This document shows positions 51,458-59,219 of a stretch of 64,000 nt of DNA, piece by piece (position 1 is the first letter of the stretch; each line of letters opens with the position of its first letter). The DNA is from Sphingobacterium humi (GTDB lineage: Bacteria > Bacteroidota > Bacteroidia > Sphingobacteriales > Sphingobacteriaceae): assembly GCF_009768885.1 (NCBI RefSeq), contig NZ_WSQA01000009.1, forward strand, positions 1-64,000, in the 5' to 3' direction. Both the position numbers and the translations under genes were made by a program. The notes beneath the pieces are model-generated. The model was given only the letters and a program-made list of their open reading frames with translations. It ran no database searches and was not told the origin of the DNA.

Positions 51458-52954
51458 ATGAATATTTTACAATTGGTATGGAAAAACATATCCCAGCAAT
51501 GGGGTGCCACTTTGCTGAGCATTATTCTTACCGCCTTTGGGGTGGCCATTCTGCTTAGTATTTATATTACCAGCGATAGTTTTGAAAAACAGCTACAGAA
51601 CAACAGCAAACAGGTAGACCTGGTGGTGGGTGCCAAAGGCAGCCCCCTGCAACTGATTCTGAGCAGCCTTTACCATATTGATAACCCCACGGGGAATATT
51701 AAACTGGCCGAAGCCCAGCAATTGGAGAGCAACCCTTTTATAGAGAAGGCGGTGCCGATTTCCTTGGGCGATAACTTTAAAGGACATCGCATTGTGGGCA
51801 CTGACACCAGCTTTATGGGCCTTTATGCCCTAAACCTTGGCGAAGGGAAATTATGGGCGAAAAGCTTTGAAGTGGTTTTAGGTAGTGAAACTGCCCGTAA
51901 ACATCAGTTGAAACTAGGCGACCAGATTCATAGTGCGCACGGCTTGGCTGAGAATGCGCATATTCACGATGAACACCCCTTTACCGTGGTGGGGATTTTA
52001 AAACCTTCCGGCTCGGTGGTTGACAACCTGATTCTTTGCGACCTGCAGAGTGTGTGGGATGTGCATGGCATTCATCATGATGAGCATGACCATGAGCACG
52101 AGCATGATCACGACCATGCCCATGAAGGCGAACATGAGCATAACCATGCCCCTGCAACAAGCGAAGCTGCAAAAACAGAAACAGCCCATGTACATGAGGA
52201 TCATGAGCACGACCATGATCATGAGCATGGACATGACCATGAGCACGAGCACGCCCATGAGTCTCCTGCCGCTTCTGCGCAAGAAAATGCAGCTAATGCT
52301 GATTCGGCAGTTTCCGCAGCTGCTCCAGTTCAGGAAGACAGCATCGTTGCGGAGCGACCGCGCGATAATGCTTTTATAAAAAGTATCGCCGAGGATGTTA
52401 AACTCGATGATGGCCTAGAAATTACAGCGCTCTTGGTGAAATACAGCTCGCCGGCAGCAATTGGCGTGATCCCGAAGATGATCAATCAATCGACCAGCAT
52501 GCAGGCCGCATCTCCGGCCTTAGAAACCGCACGCCTATTCTCCTTATTGGGGGTAGGGATAGATTCCTTGGAAATTCTGGCCTATATTATTATGATTATT
52601 GCTGGCTTAAGTGTGTTTATTAGTTTATACAATGCTTTGAAAGACCGGAAATATGACCTGGCGATTATGCGGGCATTAGGCGCTTCCAAGATTAAACTAT
52701 TTTCGCTACTTATTGTCGAAGGATTGGTAATTACCTGCATTGGGGGCTTGTTAGGCTTGGTATTTGGCCATTTAGGACTGTACTTTATCAGTACGCAAAC
52801 CAGCCAAAGTGCGGATATTATTCAAGCTTTTAGTATTTACAAAGAGGAATGGTTAATTTTGTTGACGGCTTGCTTAATTGGGGTGTGTGCTTCCATTATT
52901 CCAGCCATTAAAGCATATAATACAACGATATCTACCATATTAGGTAATAAATAA
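51458..52954 (+). CDS. FtsX-like ABC permease with histidine-rich loop
   Basis: This 498-residue permease has an N-terminal membrane segment (TLLSIILTAFGVAILLSIYI), a large periplasmic region, and three C-terminal membrane segments (LEILAYIIMIIAGLSVFISLYNAL, LFSLLIVEGLVITCIGGLLGLVFGHLGLYFI, EEWLILLTACLIGVCASIIPAIKAY). Residues about 201-268 form a loop with about 25 His, alternating with Asp/Glu in two blocks, facing the periplasm. Such loops bind Zn, Ni or Cu. Loop aside it is a MacB/FtsX-type permease. It is 2 bases after the ATPase gene and 1 base before the next gene, so all three are cotranscribed. Confidence 0.88.
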   Translation: MNILQLVWKNISQQWGATLLSIILTAFGVAILLSIYITSDSFEKQLQNNSKQVDLVVGAKGSPLQLILSSLYHIDNPTGNIKLAEAQQLESNPFIEKAVPISLGDNFKGHRIVGTDTSFMGLYALNLGEGKLWAKSFEVVLGSETARKHQLKLGDQIHSAHGLAENAHIHDEHPFTVVGILKPSGSVVDNLILCDLQSVWDVHGIHHDEHDHEHEHDHDHAHEGEHEHNHAPATSEAAKTETAHVHEDHEHDHDHEHGHDHEHEHAHESPAASAQENAANADSAVSAAAPVQEDSIVAERPRDNAFIKSIAEDVKLDDGLEITALLVKYSSPAAIGVIPKMINQSTSMQAASPALETARLFSLLGVGIDSLEILAYIIMIIAGLSVFISLYNALKDRKYDLAIMRALGASKIKLFSLLIVEGLVITCIGGLLGLVFGHLGLYFISTQTSQSADIIQAFSIYKEEWLILLTACLIGVCASIIPAIKAYNTTISTILGNK

Positions 52955-52955
52955 C

Positions 52956-53438
52956 ATGAAGAAAATCATATTTACCCTTTTACTGTTTACCCTAGGCACC
53001 GGCCTCAGTATGGCTCAAATCGGGAATTATGGCGAGCCGCAAGTGCCTGACCATACGCCCATGATGAATAACACCTGGGAAGCCATCGATAAGATGATGT
53101 ATAAGGTTTCGACAGTAAACAATAAGAAGGTGTACACGCCTTCCTACCCACCGGCCTTAAAGAAGCTGGAAAACACGGTAGTAGAGCTTCCTGGCTATAT
53201 TGTGCCCCTGGTAAGCGGCCGTAACCACAGTACCTTTATGCTTTCGGTATTGCCGATTACACAATGTCAGTTCTGTGGAACCAATGGGATTCCGCCAATG
53301 GTGGAAATCTTTATGAAAAAGGGAACCGTGAAATACTCGGATGAGCCGATCAAAATTAAAGGAAAGATGAAATTCAATCCGGAGCCTTTGAAAGGAAATG
53401 CAGAGATTCAGATTTTTGAAGCCGTGTTGATCGATTAA
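52956..53438 (+). CDS. DUF3299-like exported protein
   Basis: This 160-residue protein has a signal peptide (to about residue 21, LSMAQ) and the DUF3299-like stretch LENTVVELPGYIVPLVSGRNHSTFMLSVLPITQCQFCGTNGIPPMVEIFMKKG, with a CxxC pair (QCQFCG). A beta-rich end (IKIKGKMKFN, IQIFEAVLID) completes it. It probably works in the periplasm with the permease. Its stop overlaps the end of convergent rsmE by 4 bases. Confidence 0.8.
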   Translation: MKKIIFTLLLFTLGTGLSMAQIGNYGEPQVPDHTPMMNNTWEAIDKMMYKVSTVNNKKVYTPSYPPALKKLENTVVELPGYIVPLVSGRNHSTFMLSVLPITQCQFCGTNGIPPMVEIFMKKGTVKYSDEPIKIKGKMKFNPEPLKGNAEIQIFEAVLID

Positions 53439-54148
53439 CGATTCAACAAGGCAATTTCAAGACAGGCATACAGCGCTGCAGTCTCCGTACGTAGACGCGC
53501 CGCACCTAAAGATATAGGATGGAATCCAGCAGCTAGGGCTTGCTGGATTTCTTTTTGGGAGAAATCGCCCTCCGGACCAATCAGGATTAGGTAAGATTTC
53601 CCCGCCTGAAATACCTCATTTAAGTACTTTTTCTCCTCATCTACACAATGGGCAATCGCCTTCAAGGCGCTAGAGTCTTGCTGTGCTTCCAGAAAGCGAT
53701 CAAAGCTAACAGCCTCGTTAATTTGTGGCATATATGCTTTTAAGGATTGCTTCATAGCGGATACCACCACCTTATTCAAGCGATCAACTTTCACGTCCTT
53801 ACGTTCGGAATGCTCGCTGATGATGGGGGTAATTTCCTGGATCCCGATTTCCGTTGCCTTCTCCAAGAACCATTCAATGCGATCGATGTTTTTGGTTGGA
53901 GCCACCGCAATATGCAGGTGGTAAGCAGGCTGTTGGAAGTTTAATTCTACAGAAAGGATGTTGAGCACACAGCGTTTGGGATGATCATCGACAATAGCCG
54001 CACGGTATAAGCCACCACGGCCATCGATTAAGGAGATTTCATCGCCTGTAACCAAGCGCAGTACACGGATGGCATGTTTGCTTTCCTCCTCGCTTAATTG
54101 ATAGCTGGAGGCTGTATTTTCAATATCTGGGGTATAAAATAACTGCAC
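53435..54148 (-). CDS. rsmE: 16S rRNA (uracil1498-N3)-methyltransferase
   Basis: RsmE methylates U1498 of 16S rRNA. The 237-residue protein has the N-terminal PUA-like domain (EESKHAIRVLRLVTGDEISLIDGRGGLYRAAI), the KNIDRIEWFLEKATEIGIQEITPIISEHSERKDVKVDRLNKVVVSAMKQS segment and the knotted SPOUT motif LIGPEGDFSQKEIQQALAAGFHPISLGAARLRTETAAL. The start is GTG at 54148. It lies 9 bases after the CBS/CNNM gene on the same strand and converges with the DUF3299-like gene. Confidence 0.93.
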   Translation of the reverse strand: MQLFYTPDIENTASSYQLSEEESKHAIRVLRLVTGDEISLIDGRGGLYRAAIVDDHPKRCVLNILSVELNFQQPAYHLHIAVAPTKNIDRIEWFLEKATEIGIQEITPIISEHSERKDVKVDRLNKVVVSAMKQSLKAYMPQINEAVSFDRFLEAQQDSSALKAIAHCVDEEKKYLNEVFQAGKSYLILIGPEGDFSQKEIQQALAAGFHPISLGAARLRTETAALYACLEIALLNR

Positions 54149-54157
54149 GCTTACCTC

Positions 54158-55471
54158 TTAATCTTCTTGATCGTCATGAGCGGTTTCAATCAGATCTAAC
54201 TTCACGTATTCGATATTCTGCTGGGTTTTCTTCATGATGGTGAAGCAATAGCCTAACTCCTCTTTGCTGTCACCGACATCAGGGATACGTTCGAACACAT
54301 GGCTTACTAATCCGGCAATGGTGTCGTAATCGGAGCTCTCCGGCAATTCCAACGGAAGGTAGCCATTGGCATCATGCACACTTGCACCCGCATCTACCAT
54401 AAACTCGGTTTCGGAGATTTGCTCTACTACTGGAGTTTCCTCATCATACTCATCTTGGATTTCACCAACAAGCTCTTCTACGATATCTTCTAAGGTCACC
54501 ATACCAGCGGTTCCTCCGAACTCATCCAGCACGAAGGCGATCTGAATACGCTTCTGTTGGAATTCGGTCATCAAGTCGTTAATCTTCTTGGACTCCGGAA
54601 TAAAGTAAGGTTTCCGCATAATATTGCGCAGCACCACCTCTTTTCCTTTAACCAAGAGTGGCAAAATATCTTTGGTATGCACCACACCGACAATCTGATC
54701 TATATTATCATCGTAAATCGGAATACGGGAGTAGCCCTCTTCCGTTACGGTTTCTATAAATTCCTCGGCACTCTCACTCTGCTCGATGGCGACAATCTTC
54801 GTCCGCGGAACCATGATGTTTTTCACCATACGCTCGTTGAAATCGAAGACATTCTTGATCAACTCGTGTTCTGAATTGTTCAAGGCTCCACTCTCCTTCC
54901 CTTTCTCCAACAGGTATTGTAATTCTTCTGAGGAATGGCTTGCTTCGTGCGCACTTACCTGAATACCGATCAAGCGCAACAGGAAGTTGGCGAATCCATT
55001 CAAACACCAGATAATGGGTCTGAAAATATAATAGAAGAATTGCAAAGGCAGGGCAATACGCATGGTAGTAGCCACTGGCTTCTGGATAGCGATGGATTTA
55101 GGTGCTAATTCACCGAATACAATATGTAAAAAGGTAATGATACTGAAGGCCAGCACATGCCCTAGATTAGTTGCTAATTTACCGCTGAGTTCCACGTTGA
55201 ACCAGCCAAAGATCTGATGCACAATTTGCGTCATCACGGCCTCACCCACCCATCCTAAGGCTAGGGAAGCGAGGGTAATTCCTAATTGGGTAGCTGCAAG
55301 GTAGCCATCCAGATGCTCGGTAATATTCTTAGCGATCTGCGCCACTTTACTACCCGATTTGGCTTGTAATTCAATTTGCGAAGCCCGAACTTTTACAATA
55401 GCAAATTCAGCTGCAACAAAAAAACCATTAGCCAGCACTAAAAATATAGTCCAAAAAATATCAATTGCCAT
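54158..55471 (-). CDS. CNNM/CorC-type membrane protein with CBS domains
   Basis: This 437-residue inner-membrane protein has an N-terminal DUF21/CNNM domain (about residues 1-190, four hydrophobic stretches), two CBS domains (NIMVPRTKIVAIEQ ... YSRIPIYDDNIDQIVGVVHTKDIL, and the second with IAFVLDEFGGTAGMVTLEDIVEELVGEIQDEYDEE), and a C-terminal CorC_HlyC transporter-associated domain. Such proteins act in Mg/Co ion handling or T9SS gliding (GldE in flavobacteria); here the class is all that can be said. It overlaps the upstream orphan ORF by 11 bases. Confidence 0.9.
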   Translation of the reverse strand: MAIDIFWTIFLVLANGFFVAAEFAIVKVRASQIELQAKSGSKVAQIAKNITEHLDGYLAATQLGITLASLALGWVGEAVMTQIVHQIFGWFNVELSGKLATNLGHVLAFSIITFLHIVFGELAPKSIAIQKPVATTMRIALPLQFFYYIFRPIIWCLNGFANFLLRLIGIQVSAHEASHSSEELQYLLEKGKESGALNNSEHELIKNVFDFNERMVKNIMVPRTKIVAIEQSESAEEFIETVTEEGYSRIPIYDDNIDQIVGVVHTKDILPLLVKGKEVVLRNIMRKPYFIPESKKINDLMTEFQQKRIQIAFVLDEFGGTAGMVTLEDIVEELVGEIQDEYDEETPVVEQISETEFMVDAGASVHDANGYLPLELPESSDYDTIAGLVSHVFERIPDVGDSKEELGYCFTIMKKTQQNIEYVKLDLIETAHDDQED

Positions 55472-55988
55472 TAGATAGGTCTTTATTTCCGAATTGTTTT
55501 TTGTTTAGTTCAAAACACACTAATATAGCATTTTGAGCGAGAGAAAATTCATAATTATTTTCACTTTTTTTAGAAAGAACTGCCGATAAGGAGAGTTCAT
55601 CTACGCGAAAAGCCGTAAAAAGCATATTATTAAAGAAAGACACCTTAGGTTTCAAAAAGTTTTTATGAAAGGTATCCATTAGGTTATTTCCTGAGGAAAG
55701 CTCCTCCGGCTGCGGAATAGGATAGCCTGAAAGGCCGATATTCCTACATAATGAGGTTGGATAAGCCTCGGCAATATCGCCTGGCTTATCTAACTTCATG
55801 ATGCTGTTCGAACGATGAATAAGCTCTTCGCAGAGCGGATTCCTAAGAAGATTCGCTGGTGCGAAATCAACAGGATTCAAATGCGTTACTACTAAAGATT
55901 CCGTGTTTAGGGCATGCTGCTGAGCGGTTTCACTATTGTTGCGAACTGCTGGCAACCATGCCATGGTTCGGGGCCTATCGTCGTCCAT
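55461..55988 (-). CDS. Orphan protein of unknown function
   Basis: I do not recognise this 175-residue protein. It has no signal or membrane segment; hydrophobic patches are modest. The start region MDDDRPRTMAWLPAVRNN is followed by mixed sequence with a proline-rich middle (SGYPIPQPEELSSGN). Its stop overlaps the start of the CBS/CNNM gene by 11 bases and it begins 6 bases after ppa, so it is embedded in the operon and is very likely real. ATG 55988 is the first start codon after ppa. Confidence 0.55.
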   Translation of the reverse strand: MDDDRPRTMAWLPAVRNNSETAQQHALNTESLVVTHLNPVDFAPANLLRNPLCEELIHRSNSIMKLDKPGDIAEAYPTSLCRNIGLSGYPIPQPEELSSGNNLMDTFHKNFLKPKVSFFNNMLFTAFRVDELSLSAVLSKKSENNYEFSLAQNAILVCFELNKKQFGNKDLSNGN

Positions 55989-55994
55989 TGCTAT

Positions 55995-56537
55995 TTATTT
56001 AGTTCTGATTTCTTTGTTGTATAACTCAACACTCTCCATAATTACATTTTGAGCATAAGAACGGCCATACAAATTCTCGATGGTTACATTTTTACCTTCT
56101 AGGGTTTTGTAATCCTGGAAGAAACGTACAATCTCTTTCATGGTGTGTGGAGGAAGTTCCGATAAGTCGTTTAAGTAGTTAACAGACATATCGTGCTTTG
56201 CCACGGCAATAATTTTATCATCTTGCTCGCCATTGTCAATCATGTGCATCACACCGATTACTTTCGCTTCGATTAAGCTCATCGGATAGACATCCACAGA
56301 ACAAAGAACAAGAATATCCAACGGATCCTTATCGTCGCAATAGGTTTGCGGAATAAATCCGTAATTGGCAGGATACATTACTGAAGAAAATAGGACACGG
56401 TCCAACTTGATTAATCCACTATCTTTGTCGATTTCATATTTCGCTTTAGAACCTTTAGGAATTTCGATAATAGCATTCACGGAATTAGGCAAGTCATCTC
56501 CAGGAGAAACTTGGTGCCAAGGATGTTGTGTACTCAT
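55995..56537 (-). CDS. ppa: Inorganic pyrophosphatase
   Basis: Ppa hydrolyses pyrophosphate and pulls biosyntheses forward. The 180-residue protein is the family I enzyme: AIIEIPKGSKAKYEIDKDSGLIKLDRVLFSSVMYPANYGFIPQTYCDDKDPLDILVL, with the metal-binding Asp residues in DDKDPLD and the later MIDNGEQDDKIIAVAKHD. It lies 6 bases after the DedA gene stop and 6 bases before the orphan ORF, within one minus-strand run. Confidence 0.95.
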   Translation of the reverse strand: MSTQHPWHQVSPGDDLPNSVNAIIEIPKGSKAKYEIDKDSGLIKLDRVLFSSVMYPANYGFIPQTYCDDKDPLDILVLCSVDVYPMSLIEAKVIGVMHMIDNGEQDDKIIAVAKHDMSVNYLNDLSELPPHTMKEIVRFFQDYKTLEGKNVTIENLYGRSYAQNVIMESVELYNKEIRTK

Positions 56538-56543
56538 TAAAAA

Positions 56544-57203
56544 TTACTGTTTGTTTATTTCGTCTTTTTTTAGTTTTCTATTTGTCAACCATTTCTTAAG
56601 TAAAGCAATTGCAATCGGCAAGAATGCTATCACAATCAATGCTACGATAATGTACTCTACATAGTTAATGATACTTGGAAATTTAATCCCCAAATAATAG
56701 CCGGTTAAGGTCAATAAGGACACCCATAAAAAGGCGCCGAATATGTTATAAAATACAAACTTACGAAAGTTAAGTTGCACTACGCCAGCAAATATGGGGG
56801 CAAAGGTACGAATAATAGGGACAAATCGACCAATAATTAAAGCTGTTCCGCCATATTTTTGAAAAAACTCCTCCGCCATGATTACATACTTCCGCTTAAA
56901 GAGGAAGGAATCCTTTCGTTTAAAAAGCATGGGCCCCGTTCGATAGCCAAACCAATAGCCGGCAAAATTCCCGAGAATCCCGGCAGCGAGTATCCCAAAA
57001 TAAAGCGTAACGATATCAACGTCGATTTTATCAGCAGCACAGAATAGCCCTGCTAAGAAAAGTAAATAATCACCTGGTAAAAAGAATCCGAAGAAGAGAC
57101 CCGTTTCTGCGAAAACTATTAAGCAAACGATGTAAAATCCACCGTGACTCAATAGGTATTCCGCGTCTAGCAATTGTTGAAAAGACAACAAGTATTCTTG
57201 CAT
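56544..57203 (-). CDS. DedA-family membrane protein
   Basis: This 219-residue inner-membrane protein has the SNARE-associated/DedA core: ETGLFFGFFLPGDYLLFLAGLF, the glycine-rich GNFAGYWFGYRTGPMLF, and FFQKYGGTALIIGRFVPIIRTFAPIFAGVVQLNFRKFVFYNIFGAFLWV with the family Arg. DedA proteins flip polyprenyl or phospholipid carriers. It is followed by ppa after 6 bases and ends in a basic tail (KKWLTNRKLKKDEINKQ). Confidence 0.92.
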   Translation of the reverse strand: MQEYLLSFQQLLDAEYLLSHGGFYIVCLIVFAETGLFFGFFLPGDYLLFLAGLFCAADKIDVDIVTLYFGILAAGILGNFAGYWFGYRTGPMLFKRKDSFLFKRKYVIMAEEFFQKYGGTALIIGRFVPIIRTFAPIFAGVVQLNFRKFVFYNIFGAFLWVSLLTLTGYYLGIKFPSIINYVEYIIVALIVIAFLPIAIALLKKWLTNRKLKKDEINKQ

Positions 57204-57290
57204 AATAATATTTCAATATTTCCGAAGGCTTGGAAGGGTAAAACAACATGCCTGTTTTCTGCACATTGCTATGCCCGCAGGCCCAGCCTT

Positions 57291-57704
57291 TTATGATGGA
57301 TTCGTAATGGAGGAAATTGCTTCGCGAATATTATCTGCGATAGCCGTCATCACTTCACTATCCAATTTTAATTTTGGTCGATCAAAACTCATATCCGACA
57401 CTTGATTCAACGGAATCAAATGAATATGGGCGTGTGCCACTTCTAAACCTACAACGGCGACACCTACCTTCTTACACGGATATGCTTTCTTAATCCCTTG
57501 CGACACGATTTTTGCGAAGACCCACATTCCCATATAGGCTTCATCTTCGATATCGAAGATGTAATCTGTTTCTTTCTTGGGAATGACTAATACGTGGCCT
57601 TCTGTTAGTGGATTTACATCTAAAAATGCTAAATAATCATTGCTCTCGGCTACTTTGTAGGCTGGCACCTCTCCAGCAACTATCTTAGAAAATATGGTAG
57701 ACAT
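57291..57704 (-). CDS. HIT-family nucleotide-binding protein
   Basis: This 137-residue protein has the HIT triad motif VAHAHIHLIPLNQ (H-x-H-x-H) near residue 97, after the family STIFSKIVAGEVPAYKVAESNDYLAFLDVNPLTEGHVLVIPKKE. HIT proteins hydrolyse AMP-linked nucleotides. It is probably transcribed with the DedA gene, 87 bases downstream, or has a separate end there. Confidence 0.93.
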   Translation of the reverse strand: MSTIFSKIVAGEVPAYKVAESNDYLAFLDVNPLTEGHVLVIPKKETDYIFDIEDEAYMGMWVFAKIVSQGIKKAYPCKKVGVAVVGLEVAHAHIHLIPLNQVSDMSFDRPKLKLDSEVMTAIADNIREAISSITNPS

Positions 57705-57806
57705 AAACTACTTGTATTTTTCGTGAGAAACAAAGATAATAAAATTCTCCACATTTGCATCTTTGAATAATGTCTAAAAGTGGTCATAATTACCGGAAGT
57801 AACGCA

Positions 57807-57831
57807 TAAAAAAAGCCCCAAAAAAGGGGCT
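57807..57831 (-). terminator. Terminator of greA
   Basis: AGCCCC-(A6)-GGGGCT followed on the minus strand by a T-run; about 50 bases past the greA stop. Confidence 0.85.
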
Positions 57832-57882
57832 ATATAAGGTAAGGAGTGCGGTTATGGCATACCGCACATAACCTACAATCGA

Positions 57883-58356
57883 TTATCTTGAAATTTCAAG
57901 AACTTCCAATTCCATTTGGCCTGCCGGCACTGCAACCGAAGCTACATCACCAACTTGTAAGCCCAATAGCCCCTGTGCGATAGGCGACTTCACCGAAATT
58001 CGACCTGCTTTCAGGTCGGCTTCCGTTTCAGACACCAACTGATAGGTCATCACGGCACCGGTCTTTTTGTTCTTGATTTTTACGAAGGATAACGCAAGCA
58101 CTTTCGATGTGTCTAGATTAGACTCATCAATTACACGTGCTGATGCTAACACTTCTTCTAGTTTTGCGATTTTAGCCTCATGCAAGCCTTGCGCCTCTTT
58201 CGCGGCATCATACTCTGCATTCTCGGATAAATCACCTTTATCGCGTGCCTCGGCAATTGCTTTTGCAATATTGGCACGGCCTTCCGTCTTTAGGTATTGA
58301 AGTTCTTCCTTCAATTTTACTAATCCTTCTTCGGTGTAATATGTTACTTCTGCCAT
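57883..58356 (-). CDS. greA: Transcription elongation factor GreA
   Basis: GreA frees stalled RNA polymerase by stimulating transcript cleavage. The 157-residue protein has the N-terminal coiled coil (YYTEEGLVKLKEELQYLKTEGRANIAKAIAEARDKGDLSENAEYDAAKEAQGLHEAKIAKLEEVL) with the catalytic acidic DLSENAEYD tip and the C-terminal FKBP-like domain (SVKSPIAQGLLGLQVGDVASVAVPAG). Length and motifs are normal. It lies between two terminators. Confidence 0.96.
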   Translation of the reverse strand: MAEVTYYTEEGLVKLKEELQYLKTEGRANIAKAIAEARDKGDLSENAEYDAAKEAQGLHEAKIAKLEEVLASARVIDESNLDTSKVLALSFVKIKNKKTGAVMTYQLVSETEADLKAGRISVKSPIAQGLLGLQVGDVASVAVPAGQMELEVLEISR

Positions 58357-58400
58357 AATATTAACCTTTACGCTGTTACTATAATTTTAAATTTATAAAC

Positions 58401-58448
58401 AAAAAAAAAGACAAGACCACACTATCCGCAGGGACAACATGGTCTTGT
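58401..58448 (-). terminator. Terminator of the two-component operon
   Basis: A perfect 9-bp stem ACAAGACCA/TGGTCTTGT (58411-58419 with 58440-58448, 20-base loop that can fold further) ends on the minus strand in a run of nine T. It closes the S9-like/kinase/regulator operon. Confidence 0.85.
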
Positions 58449-58492
58449 ACTTCTTACGAAGTTAAAAAAATTATTTTAATAAAACAAATTTC

Positions 58493-59203
58493 TTATGATG
58501 CGCTTTCTTCCTCTTCCTCACTGATAAAACGATAGCCTAAGCCACGCACAGTTTGCAGGTAATAAGGCTTATCCGGATTGGTTTCTATCTTTTTACGTAG
58601 GCGCACAACGTGCATATCTAAGGTACGCGTATTGACATTGGAGCTATAGCCCCACACCACTTCCATCAGCTCTTCACGGGTGATATCTTTCCCTTTATTT
58701 TGGAGGAAATGCAAGAGGATTCTATTTTCCAGAATGGTCAATTCGATTTTCTTGCCATCGCGAATCAAGGAGTGCACATTCGGATGATGTTCTGTGTTTC
58801 CGAAGTAATACACTTCATTCTGTATCTTCGGCACGAAGAAGCGTACTTTGTTTTCGATCATGGCCACCAGCACGTCCATATTGAAAGGCTTGGTGATGTA
58901 ATCGGTGACCCCATAGCTGTACGCATCGATTTTATCGATATCCTGCGACTTGGCGGTCATCATGATAATGATATTCTCGAAACCCGACTTTCGGATCGAC
59001 TCACACACATCGATTCCTTCCTTGCCCGGCAGCATCCAATCTAATAAAACAATATCTGGAGATTGTTCCAATATAATCTTCTCGGCTTCTACGCCGTCAC
59101 TACATTGGATCACGTTATAATTTTCGGTTTGAAGCCTATGACTTACCAAAAAACGCAAATTATCGTCGTCTTCAACAACTGCAATCGTTATATCTTTATT
59201 CAT
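58493..59203 (-). CDS. OmpR/PhoB-family response regulator
   Basis: This 236-residue regulator has a receiver domain with the phosphorylated Asp in VLLDWMLPGKEG, the Thr in IIMMTAKSQ and the Lys in YITKPFN, then a winged-helix DNA-binding domain (ELTILENRILLHFLQNKGKDITREELMEVVWGYSSNVNTRTLDMHVVRLRKKIE, HRLGYRF-type end LQTVRGLGYRF). It is 16 bases after the kinase gene and would be its partner. The PhoB-like architecture is common, so this alone does not say what it senses. Confidence 0.94.
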   Translation of the reverse strand: MNKDITIAVVEDDDNLRFLVSHRLQTENYNVIQCSDGVEAEKIILEQSPDIVLLDWMLPGKEGIDVCESIRKSGFENIIIMMTAKSQDIDKIDAYSYGVTDYITKPFNMDVLVAMIENKVRFFVPKIQNEVYYFGNTEHHPNVHSLIRDGKKIELTILENRILLHFLQNKGKDITREELMEVVWGYSSNVNTRTLDMHVVRLRKKIETNPDKPYYLQTVRGLGYRFISEEEEESAS

Positions 59204-59219
59204 AGTTAAATCCTAAGGG

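Noticed and set aside
51998..52282. Met-rich frame (and others) opposite the histidine-rich loop
   Set aside because: It is the antisense reading of CAT/CAC-GAT/GAG repeats in the permease gene, which yields Met/Val by codon reversal.
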